Assembly (NCBI GenBank): GCA_017307785.1
Contig: JAFKGI010000023.1
Span: 54,818-118,817 of the forward strand
DNA from: Vulcanimicrobiota bacterium
GTDB taxonomy: Bacteria; Vulcanimicrobiota; Xenobia; Xenobiales; JADMJV01
DNA: 64,000 bases
Direction of reading: 5' to 3'
Shown: positions 52,321-61,054 of the stretch, piece by piece
How the letters are laid out: the number at the start of each line of letters is the position of its first letter
How positions within the stretch are numbered: the first letter of the stretch is position 1
The notes under the pieces: model-generated
Database searches by the model: none
Told to the model about the DNA's origin: nothing
What the model saw: the letters and a program-made list of their open reading frames with translations, nothing else
Position numbers and translations under genes: made by a program

Positions 52321-52744
52321 CCGTTCTGCGCCTGCTCCGTCCAGAAGGGGAAGAAGGGAACCGGGGGGAGGAGGAGAGAGCCCAGCAACAGTCGCTCGCT
52401 TTCAGTGCCTCGGCTCGGGGGGGCGGGCGGGGCCGCGTCCCCGCACGACGGGGAAAACGCCCAAAATTCACCAATTTCCCCGCCCACCGGGGCCGCGTCC
52501 CCGAGCCACGGGGAAAACGCCCAAAATCAGCCGATTTCCCCGCCTACCGGGGCCGTCTCCCCACCCCACCGCGCATCACCCGGCCTGCGTCTGCCTCGGC
52601 CAGGCCTTCGCGCACGTTGATTTTGAGGTGGAGTCCCACTCAGGATCGACTCAACTCCAAAAACAGCGGCCTTACCGCGCAAGCCGTCTCCCCGGTCGCC
52701 ATCTCCCCCCGGTCCCCGTTCCGGGACCAGCAAGCGCAGCACGG
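52321..52744. repeat. Quasi-palindromic element, copy C, with a 186-base internal insertion
   Basis: Ends CCGTTCTGCGC (52321) and GCGCAGCACGG (52734-52744) are inverted with one mismatch. It contains the purine-rich left tract, TGGAGT...ACTCCA centre and the CCGGTCCC/GGGACC hairpin of the family. Compared with copy D it has 186 extra bases between two TGCCTCGGC direct repeats (52406 and 52592). Confidence 0.8.
52431..52570. repeat. 60-bp tandem repeat inside copy C
   Basis: Two full units (52431-52490, 52491-52550) and a partial third, each with GGCCGCGTCCCCG, GGGGAAAACGCCCAAAAT and ATTTCCCCGCC. Each unit can pair with itself (CCCCG with CGGGG). Found only here in the window. Confidence 0.85.
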
Positions 52745-52821
52745 ACGGGGACAGCGAAGGCTCTCTCCTGCTTTCCCATCTTTCCTTTCGGGATGAGTGA
52801 CTCGGCTCGGGGGGGGCCGCA

Positions 52822-53060
52822 CCGTTCTGCGCCTGCTCCGTCCAGAAGGGGAAGAAGGGAACCGGGGGGAGGAGGAGAGAGCCCAGCAACAGTCGCTCGC
52901 TTTCAGTGCCTCGGCCAGGCCTTCGCGCACGTTGATTTTTGAGGTGGAGTCCCACTCAGGATCGACTCAACTCCAAAATCAACGGCCTTACCTCGCAAGC
53001 CGTCTCCCCGGTCGCCATCTCCCCCTGGTCCCCGTTCCGGGACCAGCAAGCGCAGCACGG
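52822..53060. repeat. Quasi-palindromic element, copy D
   Basis: 239 bases between CCGTTCTGCGC and GCGCAGCACGG; nearly identical to copy C apart from the insertion and recognisably related to A and B at 5.9-6.4 kb. A further ~75 bases after each of C and D (CTGCTTTCC...TTTCGGGATGAGTG) are also repeated. The right end stops near the histidine-kinase stop codon. Confidence 0.8.
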
Positions 53061-53140
53061 ACGGGGAAAGCAAAGGCTCTCTCCTGCTTTCCCGGCTTCC
53101 CACCTTTCCTTTCGGGATGAGTGCCTCGGCTCGGGGCCTT

Positions 53141-54454
53141 TTAGTTCTGGATGCGGGTGGTGAGTGTAAAAACCGAGCCCTTGTTCAGTTCGCTGCGCAC
53201 CTGAATGTCGCCGCCCAGCAACTGCGCGAAGCGTCGGGCCAGCGTCAGTCCCAGGCCCGTTCCGCCGAACTTGCGGGTCGTACTGGCGTCGGCTTGCGTA
53301 AACGGGATGAAGATCATGTTCATCTGTTCCACGCTCATGCCGATACCGGTGTCGTGCACCTCGACCTGCAGCAGGTTGCCCTTGACCTGGGCGATCATTT
53401 TGAGTTCTCCCTGTTGGGTGAACTTGGCGGCGTTGCCCAACAAGTTGATCAGGCACTGCTTCAGCTTCAGCACGTCGGTGCTCAAGGTGACCGGTTGCTC
53501 CGGTTTTTCGATGATCAGTCGGTTCTCTTGCTTCTGGACCAGCGGGCGCACGGTGTCTTCCACTTCGCGGAGCAAGCTGTCCAGAGGAGCCTCGCTGACC
53601 TCCAGTTCCATTTTGCCGGCCTCGACCTTGGAAAGATCGAGCAGTCCGTTGATGAGTTTGAGTAGGTGAGTGCCGGACTCACGAATCCGGGCCAGATCGC
53701 GTTGTTGGTGGTCGGCCAGCACGTCTTCTTCCTCCAGCAACATATCGGAATAACCGATGATGGCGTTGAGCGGGGTGCGGAATTCGTGGCTCATGTTGGC
53801 CAGAAAGCTGGACTTGGCCTGGCTGGCGGCCAGGGCCTGGTCGCGCGCGAAAGCCAGTTCTCGATTGTTGCGTTGCAGACGACGAATAATCTGCGACTCG
53901 AACTTCTCGTAGAGAAACGTGAGGATCAGCAGGGCGCAGAGGAACCCCAGGATCGACAGAAAGCTCAGCATGTGGACTTGGTCCACGTTGAGGCGAGGGT
54001 GATCCAGGCCGTGGACATGGAGCCAGCCCAGGCCGGCCATTTGCGTCACCACCAGAACCGCCCAGAAAACGGCCCAACGTGCCTGCGTGACCAGCGCCGC
54101 CATGGCCGGCAGAAAGGCGTACCAGATGAGGAGTGGTCCCGACCAGCCGCCGATGGCGTAGTTGACGGCTCCCGTCAGGCAGAAAAAGGTGAGCACCAGG
54201 AAGTGCCCGGCAATATCCAGGTTGGTGTAATTCAGGACCACCGGAATGGCGCCGTAGATGAGCGCCCCGAGCAGGCAGGGCACGGCTCCGCTCAAAAAGG
54301 GCAGGGGGCCGCAAAAGATCAGGGCCAGCAGCAGCGCGCCCACCAGTCCGAGCAAGGAAAGGCTTACAATGAAGCGAGCGCGCCGATAATTGTTCGGGTC
54401 ACCTTTGCGGTAGCGGCGGGGGGTAAATCGACCGAACCACTTGGAGAGCCTCAT
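53141..54454 (-). CDS. Membrane histidine kinase
   Basis: 437 residues. Six membrane helices (~25-185) form the sensor; a short linker coil (~190-215) leads to HisKA with phospho-accepting H223 in ANMSHEFRTPLNAII. HATPase_c has N (INLLGNAAKFT), G1 (VHDTGIGM), F (FIPFTQAD) and G2 (FGGTGLGL) boxes, all intact. It lacks a periplasmic loop, so it likely senses the membrane or a lipid-soluble signal. ATG follows the TGA of the GGDEF-EAL gene after one base; the receiver domain of that protein is the natural phosphotransfer target. Confidence 0.92.
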   Translation of the reverse strand: MRLSKWFGRFTPRRYRKGDPNNYRRARFIVSLSLLGLVGALLLALIFCGPLPFLSGAVPCLLGALIYGAIPVVLNYTNLDIAGHFLVLTFFCLTGAVNYAIGGWSGPLLIWYAFLPAMAALVTQARWAVFWAVLVVTQMAGLGWLHVHGLDHPRLNVDQVHMLSFLSILGFLCALLILTFLYEKFESQIIRRLQRNNRELAFARDQALAASQAKSSFLANMSHEFRTPLNAIIGYSDMLLEEEDVLADHQQRDLARIRESGTHLLKLINGLLDLSKVEAGKMELEVSEAPLDSLLREVEDTVRPLVQKQENRLIIEKPEQPVTLSTDVLKLKQCLINLLGNAAKFTQQGELKMIAQVKGNLLQVEVHDTGIGMSVEQMNMIFIPFTQADASTTRKFGGTGLGLTLARRFAQLLGGDIQVRSELNKGSVFTLTTRIQN

Positions 54455-54455
54455 C

Positions 54456-56564
54456 TCAGGCTTTGGGAGCGCCTCGGTATTCCTGTAAGAGCAGTTCCGC
54501 TTCGTCAGCCGTCAGGGGCTTGGAGAAGAGATAGCCCTGTCCGAACCGGCAGTCCAGTTCCTTGAGGCTGGCCAGCTGGCTGTCGGTCTCGATGCCTTCG
54601 GCTACGGTCTGGAAGTCCATGTTCTGGGCCAGAGCCACAATGGTCTTGATGATGGCCGCATTTTCGGTCGCCTGCTCCATGCGGCTGACAAAAGAGCGGT
54701 CGATCTTCAGGGTGTCGACGGGGAAGCGGTGCAGGTAGCTCAGCGAAGAGTAACCGGTTCCGAAATCGTCGAGACCCAGCTTGATCTTGTGGGACTTGAG
54801 GCTGGCGATAATGTCGGCGGCCTTGTCCGTGTTGTCCATCAACGCGCTCTCGGTGATTTCCAGCTTCAGGCAATCCGGACTGAGCTTGCTGTATTCCAGA
54901 TTGTTGAGGATGCGCTCGATCAGATCGGGCTGAGCAAACTGCTTGGCCGACAGGTTGACGCTGATGGTCAACGGGCCGTAGCGCTTCTCCCACTCGACCG
55001 TCTGGCGACAAGCTTCCCGCATGACCCAGTGGTCGATGTTGATGATCAGTCCGGTTTCCTCCGCCAGCGAGATGAACTCGTCGGGATTGACCAGTCCTCG
55101 CTTGGGGTGAATCCAGCGGATCAGAGCTTCAAAGCCGGAAAGCTGCTTGTCTTCCAGAGCCACGATGGCCTGGTAGCGAACCTGGAACTCGTCGCGTTCC
55201 AGTGCTCTGCGCAAGTCGGTCTCGGTCTGCAGACGCTGCGAAGAGCGGGTGTGCATGGCCCGGTCGAACATCTCGTGGCGGGCTTTGCCCAGAGCTTTGG
55301 CGCGATTCATGGCGGTATCCGCGTCGCGCACCACGTCTTCGGGATGATCGTAGCCGGTGGTGGAGAGGGCAATGCCCATGCTCAAGGTGCAGAAGACTTC
55401 CTGGCCCTGAATATGGAAAGGCTTCTTGAGCGCTTCCTGCATGCGTTCGGCCACGCGAACGGCATCGGCATTGTCCTTCATTTCGTCGAGCAAAACGATG
55501 AACTCGTCTCCGCCAAAGCGGGCGATGGTGTCACCGGTGCGCACGCAGGTCTTCAAGCGGCGGCTCAACTGGATGAGCAAGCGGTCGCCCAGGTTGTGAC
55601 CCAGGCCTTCGTTGACGATTTTAAAGCGGTCCAGGTCGAGCAGCAGGACGCCGAAGAGGTCGCTTTTTTGGCGCTTGAAGCGTTGCAGAGCGTGCTCCAG
55701 GCGGTCCATGAAGAGAATGCGATTGGGCAAGCCCGTCAGTGGATCGTAAACTTTGCGGGCGGTGATATCGGTCTGAGAGCCGGCCATTCGATAGGGGGCT
55801 CCACCGGTGTCGCGCACGGCCATGCCGCGAGACAAAACCCAGCGATAGGAACCGTCGGCGTGCATCATGCGATGCTCGTTTTCGAAGGTGGTGGTGCGCT
55901 GGTTCAGGTGATCGTCGAGGTCGCTCTTGAGACGTTCCACGTCGTCCGGATGCACGCGATTGAACCACTCGCCGGTTTCGGTGCTGACTTCTTCCGTCTC
56001 CAGGCCGACCATGGCTTTCCAGCGAGGGCTCAGATAAATACGGTTGGAGCGCAGATCCCAGTCCCACAGTCCGTCGTTGGCGCCGGCGACTGCCAGAGCG
56101 TAGCGCTCTTCGCTTTCGCGCAGGGCCGCTCGGGCGCGACGATGGGAAAGGTGGGTACGAATGCGGGCCAGCACCACCGGGAAGTCCACTGGTTTGGTGA
56201 TGTAATCGTTGGCTCCGATGTTGAGAGCCTCGACGATGCCCTGGCTGTCGTCCTTGGCCGAAACCATCACGACCGGGAGCTCCAGATTTTCCTGCAGGCG
56301 AATGCGACGAAGCACTTCCAGGCCGTCGATGCCGGGCAGCATAATGTCGAGCAAAACGAGGTCAAAAGGTTGGGACTCGATCAGCCGTAGGGCTTCCAGT
56401 CCGTCCTTGGCTCCGGCAACCCAGAAGCCTCGACGTTCGAGCCGGCGTTGCAGGAGATCACGGTTGATCTCTTCGTCGTCCACGACCAGGAGTCGACAAC
56501 CTGTTAGATCGACTTCCTTACCTTTGGTGTCTTCCCTCACGCGCGCATGCTCATCTTTGACCAC
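54456..56564 (-). CDS. Response regulator with PAS, GGDEF and EAL domains
   Basis: 702 residues: REC (~22-140, phospho-acceptor D73, and KP at the end of strand 5), PAS/PAC (~150-275), GGDEF (~280-435) with FGGDEF around 351-355 and an upstream RTGD inhibitory-site motif, and EAL (~445-695) with E479 in FEALIRW, LEITESALMD, LDDFGTGYSS and AEGIET. Both catalytic sets are complete, so c-di-GMP could be both made and degraded; which dominates may depend on phosphorylation by the kinase encoded next. The GTG at 56564 is the likely start but the ribosome-binding site is close, so it could begin a few codons later. Confidence 0.92.
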   Translation of the reverse strand: MVKDEHARVREDTKGKEVDLTGCRLLVVDDEEINRDLLQRRLERRGFWVAGAKDGLEALRLIESQPFDLVLLDIMLPGIDGLEVLRRIRLQENLELPVVMVSAKDDSQGIVEALNIGANDYITKPVDFPVVLARIRTHLSHRRARAALRESEERYALAVAGANDGLWDWDLRSNRIYLSPRWKAMVGLETEEVSTETGEWFNRVHPDDVERLKSDLDDHLNQRTTTFENEHRMMHADGSYRWVLSRGMAVRDTGGAPYRMAGSQTDITARKVYDPLTGLPNRILFMDRLEHALQRFKRQKSDLFGVLLLDLDRFKIVNEGLGHNLGDRLLIQLSRRLKTCVRTGDTIARFGGDEFIVLLDEMKDNADAVRVAERMQEALKKPFHIQGQEVFCTLSMGIALSTTGYDHPEDVVRDADTAMNRAKALGKARHEMFDRAMHTRSSQRLQTETDLRRALERDEFQVRYQAIVALEDKQLSGFEALIRWIHPKRGLVNPDEFISLAEETGLIINIDHWVMREACRQTVEWEKRYGPLTISVNLSAKQFAQPDLIERILNNLEYSKLSPDCLKLEITESALMDNTDKAADIIASLKSHKIKLGLDDFGTGYSSLSYLHRFPVDTLKIDRSFVSRMEQATENAAIIKTIVALAQNMDFQTVAEGIETDSQLASLKELDCRFGQGYLFSKPLTADEAELLLQEYRGAPKA

Positions 56565-56588
56565 ATCTCCTGGCGGTTCGCAACCGAC

Positions 56589-57116
56589 CTAAGCTTCGCC
56601 TGCTTTCGCCTGGTCTTCTTTGTGGAAGTGCTCGTTCATTTCGCTGAGAATGCGTTGGGCCTGGGTGCTTTGCAGGGCTCCACGAGAATAAGACTCCACC
56701 GCGTGGCGGATCATCGTGACCAGCGGAGACTGGTTCTCGCCCCAGGCGAAATAGAAGGCGGCGTAGCCGTCCAGCTCTTCGAAGAGCCGCTGGGTGGTGG
56801 TTCTGAGTTCCTCAGCAAGCGCGAGCATCTCGTCGGATTTTTTCTGCTCCGCGGCCTGTCCGATGGACACCAGGCAGGCGGCGTACTCGTCAAATCCCTT
56901 TTTCACGGCCGCCAGTCGAGTCTTTGCCTGTTCCAGGAACGACTCGCCACGGACCTCGGCTTTGCTTTCAAACTCCTGGCGATTCTGCTGTTGCCCCTGC
57001 AGGCGCGCTGCGCAAAGCTCGGAAAGCTTGCTCCAGTCACCCTCTCCTTGAGAAAGCGATTGCATGAGTTCCAGGATCTGATTGGTCTGTAGTGAGGGAG
57101 TAGCCACCCCTTCCAA
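56589..57116 (-). CDS. Unknown helical protein heading the two-component operon
   Basis: 175 residues, predicted almost all helix with two long amphipathic segments (~28-75 and ~85-125), no membrane segment, no known motif. The proposed start is TTG 57116; no convincing ribosome-binding site, and an internal ATG at residue 18 is possible. It lies 24 bases upstream of the GGDEF-EAL gene on the same strand, so it may be a sensor or adaptor in that pathway. Lack of homology I can name limits confidence. Confidence 0.5.
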   Translation of the reverse strand: MEGVATPSLQTNQILELMQSLSQGEGDWSKLSELCAARLQGQQQNRQEFESKAEVRGESFLEQAKTRLAAVKKGFDEYAACLVSIGQAAEQKKSDEMLALAEELRTTTQRLFEELDGYAAFYFAWGENQSPLVTMIRHAVESYSRGALQSTQAQRILSEMNEHFHKEDQAKAGEA

Positions 57117-57228
57117 TTATCGGGGAGGTGGGGAAGTCCTCCCTCAGCGAGCTCTAAGGGGGAGGGGACCCGAGGGGTTTAGAGAAATTTTTCAGCCTAC
57201 CGGGGTAACCTCGGGGTGGAGGATATCG

Positions 57229-58056
57229 ATGGAAATCAAAAAAATGGGCGCCCCCACGGCTCAAGCCCCGAAAACACTGGGCGCCGCTCAGCCGCAGTCC
57301 GATGCCGCTCCCACCGATCAGGTGTCAGTCGGTCAGTCCTCTCCTCAGGATCAGGCGATGGCCGTTATGCAACAGATGGCGCAGGCCCGAATCGAACTCG
57401 GACACGAGCTGGTCACCAAAGTCCTGGGCCCCGCCCCCCAAGAGTTCCTGGAAGTCAGCCAGGCCACCCTGCCGCATCGCCAAGAAGTGGCTCACTATCT
57501 GGCTTCCGCCGCGGAGGGTAGCGAGACTCCCAGTGAACAGGGAGTGGTCAACTCCGCCTTCTACGTGCTGGCCACGGAAACCAAAACGCTGGCTCAGGCC
57601 GCCGTCAACGCCGAGAATCGCGCGGACTATCAGACCAAGCAGGGCGGCACTCCCGACCGCGACGCCCTTTTCAGTCAGGAACTTGGCTACATGATTGAGG
57701 CCAACATTTATCAAGGACAGATCGCGCCCGACCAGCTGCAACAGATTTTGACCGGTCCGGAGCCCGAGGGCGAAAAGAAATTGAGCGCAGGAGCCTTTGT
57801 TGAGGCCGTCCGCAGGTTTGTTCCCGCGGAAGTGGCCGAACAGGTCACTCAGGTGGCTGGACAAAACCCGCTGATCCTGGCGTTCGCGGACAAACCGGAC
57901 CTGCAGAAGCGCTTCACGGGTGCACTGCATCAGAATTTTGAAGCAGCCAATACCGTCAACAACGGCTGCCTGCAATATTTCAACGTGCTCAACGCCATCA
58001 TTCAGCAAGACTTGCAGGCCCAACAAGTGCTGGTTCAGGCGCAACAACAAGCCTAG
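57229..58056 (+). CDS. Unknown cytoplasmic protein, first gene of the CHASE2 operon
   Basis: 275 residues from ATG 57229 with GGAGG eight bases upstream. Ala/Gln/Pro-rich N-terminus (~1-45), then a helical region without recognised family (LGHELVTKVLGPAPQEFLEV; LGYMIEANIYQGQIAPDQL), ending in a Gln-rich helix. No signal peptide or membrane helix. Its composition resembles the Lys/Gln-rich paralogues at 9.7-11.4 kb but the motifs differ. Its stop overlaps the cyclase start by one base (TAGTG), so it is in the same operon. Confidence 0.6.
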   Translation: MEIKKMGAPTAQAPKTLGAAQPQSDAAPTDQVSVGQSSPQDQAMAVMQQMAQARIELGHELVTKVLGPAPQEFLEVSQATLPHRQEVAHYLASAAEGSETPSEQGVVNSAFYVLATETKTLAQAAVNAENRADYQTKQGGTPDRDALFSQELGYMIEANIYQGQIAPDQLQQILTGPEPEGEKKLSAGAFVEAVRRFVPAEVAEQVTQVAGQNPLILAFADKPDLQKRFTGALHQNFEAANTVNNGCLQYFNVLNAIIQQDLQAQQVLVQAQQQA

Positions 58057-59933
58057 TGCCGCCACAACGCTGGCTCAGGCCGCTGCTGGTTTTGCTAGCA
58101 GCGGTTTCTTGTTTCCTGTGGGGCCTCTCCACCTATGGTGAGTCGGGCGCTCTGGGTAGCGTGGAGCTTTCCGAAACGACAGCCAGCGACTGGCTGTTCG
58201 TCTGGCGTCATCGTCTGGCTCCACAGGCTGTCCCGCTGGATCCGCGCATCCTGTTGCTCACCATTGACCGCGAAACCGAAGTGCAGTTGGGCAAACCCTC
58301 GGTTCTCTGGACTCGAGACATGGCGCAAATCTGTGCGAAGCTGCGCCAGGCCGGAGCCGCCGCCGTCGGTCTGGACGTAGCCGGAGACCCGATCCTGGAG
58401 AAGGCTCCCAAGTCGCTCAAGGCGCTGGTCGAAGAAGGCTATGCCGTCCTTCAGGACGCGGTAGCCGATGCGCCGGTGGTGCTGATCGAGAATGACATCA
58501 CCGGGGACCGCCAGCAGCCGGCCTGGCCGGCTTCGGTGGTCGCCTTCGCCGACGAGGGGCGCAATAGCTGTCTGGCCAATTTTCTGGTCGATCCTGATGG
58601 AACGATCCGGCGCTTACCTTTGGTTGGCCTGGAGCAGGACAAAGGTTGGGTCAATCACACCTTTGCGCTGCGACTGGCCGAGTTGGGCCTGGGACTGGAG
58701 ATGAAGAAGGCCGGGTCGAGTTGGGATTTCCCCCAGCACTCCTGGCCCCCTCAGGGACGGGGAGATGCGCTGCGCATCAATCACCCCGGTCCGCCTGGGA
58801 CGATCGCCCAGGAGTCGTTGACCCGGTATTTCGAGCGCGCCGCTCAGCCCGGGGGACTGGAGTTTTACCGTGGCAAGTTCCTTTTGATCGTGCCTGACTT
58901 CCCGTCCGACCGACACGCCACACCCTTCGTCTCGGTGGGGCTGCAGCGCACGCTCGGAGGAGAGATTCACGCGGCTGCTCTCAACTCGGTTCTGACGGGA
59001 GCTTACTTGCGCCGGGCACCGGCCGGATGGTGGGCCTCCATCCTCGCGGCCGGATGTCTGGTGAGCGGATTGTTGGCGGCTTTTCGAACTCCACTGTTCA
59101 GTCTGTTGGCCTGTTTGGGCGGTTCGCTGGCCTACTACCTGGTCGCGCTGGCTTGCTTTATCCGCTCGGGTTGGATCCTGCCGCTTTGGAGCTGGGCCCC
59201 CTGTATCAGTGTGGGATTTCTGGTGGGCTTTTGCGCGCAGTTCTTGCTGCTGGAAGAACGGCGGCGCGGCTTGCATCGCTTGCTCGGACGTATGGTCAGT
59301 CGCCAGGTGGCCGAAGCGATGCTGGAGCAACCCAGACTGCGCGCGGAACGACGCCAGATTACTCTGCTTTTTAGCGATATCAACGGCTTCACACCCGCTT
59401 GTGAAAGGTTGGCGCCCGAGCAGGTGCTCGGCATGCTCAACTCCTATTTCCAAGAAATGGTGTCCCTGATCGATGCTCGCGGGGGATACGTCAAACAGTT
59501 TGTGGGCGACGAAATCATGGCGGTCTACGGTGCGCCCAAGCCATCCACCACTCATCCGCGCGACGCGGTCTACACGGCCATCGAAATGATCGAGCGGCTG
59601 GAGGAGCTCAAGCGCCTCGATCCCACCGAAGGCCAGGGCTTCTATTCGGTCAAGCTGGGCATCAATACGGGTGAGGCGGTGCTGGGCTCGGTGGGGTCGG
59701 CAGAACGCTGGGAATATGCGGCCGTGGGCGACGACGTGAATTTAGCCGCTCGCCTGGAATCGTTGGCGGGCAAAATGGGATACGATGTATTGGTGAGCAA
59801 ACACACTCGGGACCTGGTGGAAAAATTACCTCCGGGATGGTCCTGGAAGTCGATTGGGATACAGACTTTCAAGGGCAAAACGAGTGAACTGGAAGTCTAC
59901 ACTCTAGAAAGATCGGGTAGTCAACCATCGTGA
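58056..59933 (+). CDS. CHASE2-domain class III nucleotide cyclase
   Basis: 625 residues: one N-terminal membrane helix, an extracytoplasmic CHASE2 domain (~35-320, ILLLTIDRETE, VGLDVAGDP, SLTRYFER), three membrane helices (~325-400), and a C-terminal cyclase domain with the first metal Asp D441 in LFSDINGFT, second in FVGDEIMAVYG, and GDDVNLAARLE holding the transition-state Arg. Likely an adenylate cyclase producing cAMP; specificity not certain. It is translated through a TAGTG overlap and its stop overlaps the next GTG (GTGA). CHASE2 cyclases beside FecR-like genes are common in bacteria. Confidence 0.9.
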   Translation: MPPQRWLRPLLVLLAAVSCFLWGLSTYGESGALGSVELSETTASDWLFVWRHRLAPQAVPLDPRILLLTIDRETEVQLGKPSVLWTRDMAQICAKLRQAGAAAVGLDVAGDPILEKAPKSLKALVEEGYAVLQDAVADAPVVLIENDITGDRQQPAWPASVVAFADEGRNSCLANFLVDPDGTIRRLPLVGLEQDKGWVNHTFALRLAELGLGLEMKKAGSSWDFPQHSWPPQGRGDALRINHPGPPGTIAQESLTRYFERAAQPGGLEFYRGKFLLIVPDFPSDRHATPFVSVGLQRTLGGEIHAAALNSVLTGAYLRRAPAGWWASILAAGCLVSGLLAAFRTPLFSLLACLGGSLAYYLVALACFIRSGWILPLWSWAPCISVGFLVGFCAQFLLLEERRRGLHRLLGRMVSRQVAEAMLEQPRLRAERRQITLLFSDINGFTPACERLAPEQVLGMLNSYFQEMVSLIDARGGYVKQFVGDEIMAVYGAPKPSTTHPRDAVYTAIEMIERLEELKRLDPTEGQGFYSVKLGINTGEAVLGSVGSAERWEYAAVGDDVNLAARLESLAGKMGYDVLVSKHTRDLVEKLPPGWSWKSIGIQTFKGKTSELEVYTLERSGSQPS

Positions 59934-61015
59934 TAAAGCGTAGCTTGCTAGGAATTCTGGCCTTCTCGCCGCTGCTCGCCTCGGCTCAGCAGCCCTCTTT
60001 GACGGGAGCAAAGGTCACCCGTCTACAGGGCCAGGTTCAGGTTCAACAGTCCTCGGTCTGGCGTTTGCTGCAAGAAGGAGAACAGCTGGCTGAGAACACC
60101 CTGCTCAAGCTCACTCGGGGAGCTCATCTCACTCTGCGCTACCGCAGTGATGGCCACCGCGAGGAAGCCCAGGGACCCGGCCAGTTGGTGGTGGGCAAAG
60201 CGGAGACGAGCGGAGGTGCCAAGGTCGAGCGCTTTGGCTTCACCAGTCGACCTTTGCAGATTCCGCGCTCCGGCGGAATGGATGCGGTCGGTGGCATGGT
60301 GGACAATACCTCCAAGCGAGCCGCGCCGCCGCCAGGCATGATGGCGGTGCGACCTATTCCCACCATCGTGAAGCCGACGACCGCCAGCCTGCCTGAGCCT
60401 CCGACTCTCCAGCCCGCCGCGCCCATCGGCTCGCCCCGCGGGGGCACCAGTGAAAATTTCCCGCCCCAGCTCCAAGAGCCTGACCCGGCGCCGCTGGCCG
60501 TCGTGTGGGGAACGGAAGGTCCGACCCTCTCCAATCCCCATTCCGGCGCCTTGCAAATCGGCGCGTTTCGCGGAGAGGTCATCGTCTTTCAGGACGATGT
60601 GGAGGTGGGTCGAGCGCGTGTGACGGACGACGCTCCTTTCCCGCTAGAGCGCTACGCGGCCGAGAGTGACGGTCTCTTTCGAGTGGAGCTGAGCGATGAG
60701 GGCGCTCCCCGGGGATCGATGACCTTTCGAGCCCTCGATTCCGACGAGCGCGAGGAGCTAAAACAGCTATCCGCTCTGGGAGAAAGCGCCTCTCCCGAGG
60801 AGCACCTCCGCAGAATGGATCGCTATAGTGCTCTCGGGGCCTACCACCAGGCTGCCGAGGAAGGCAAAAAGTGGATCCTGGCCAGCGAACCGGACAAAGC
60901 GGGCGCGGTGCTCCAGGTCGTCTACGACTTGAACCGAGACCTCCTGAAGGATCCGCGCCAGACCGAGTTCTGGAAAGACTGGGCCGAACTCAAGCATGTG
61001 CCCCTCATTCCTTAG
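59930..61015 (+). CDS. Exported FecR-like domain protein
   Basis: 361 residues with a signal peptide (ends ...SPLLASAQQ). Residues ~25-100 match FecR-type beta domains: VTRLQGQVQVQ, GEQLAENTLLKLTRGAHLTLRY. A Pro-rich linker (~130-195) is followed by a beta domain (~195-260) and a helical C-terminus (~270-355). GTG start overlaps the cyclase stop by four bases. FecR domains sense or transmit envelope signals; beside the cyclase it may be its periplasmic partner. The C-terminal helical part is unrecognised. Confidence 0.72.
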   Translation: MIKRSLLGILAFSPLLASAQQPSLTGAKVTRLQGQVQVQQSSVWRLLQEGEQLAENTLLKLTRGAHLTLRYRSDGHREEAQGPGQLVVGKAETSGGAKVERFGFTSRPLQIPRSGGMDAVGGMVDNTSKRAAPPPGMMAVRPIPTIVKPTTASLPEPPTLQPAAPIGSPRGGTSENFPPQLQEPDPAPLAVVWGTEGPTLSNPHSGALQIGAFRGEVIVFQDDVEVGRARVTDDAPFPLERYAAESDGLFRVELSDEGAPRGSMTFRALDSDEREELKQLSALGESASPEEHLRRMDRYSALGAYHQAAEEGKKWILASEPDKAGAVLQVVYDLNRDLLKDPRQTEFWKDWAELKHVPLIP

Positions 61016-61054
61016 GGCAGGAGGGAACCTGAGGAGTTCTCAGAAAATCCGCCG

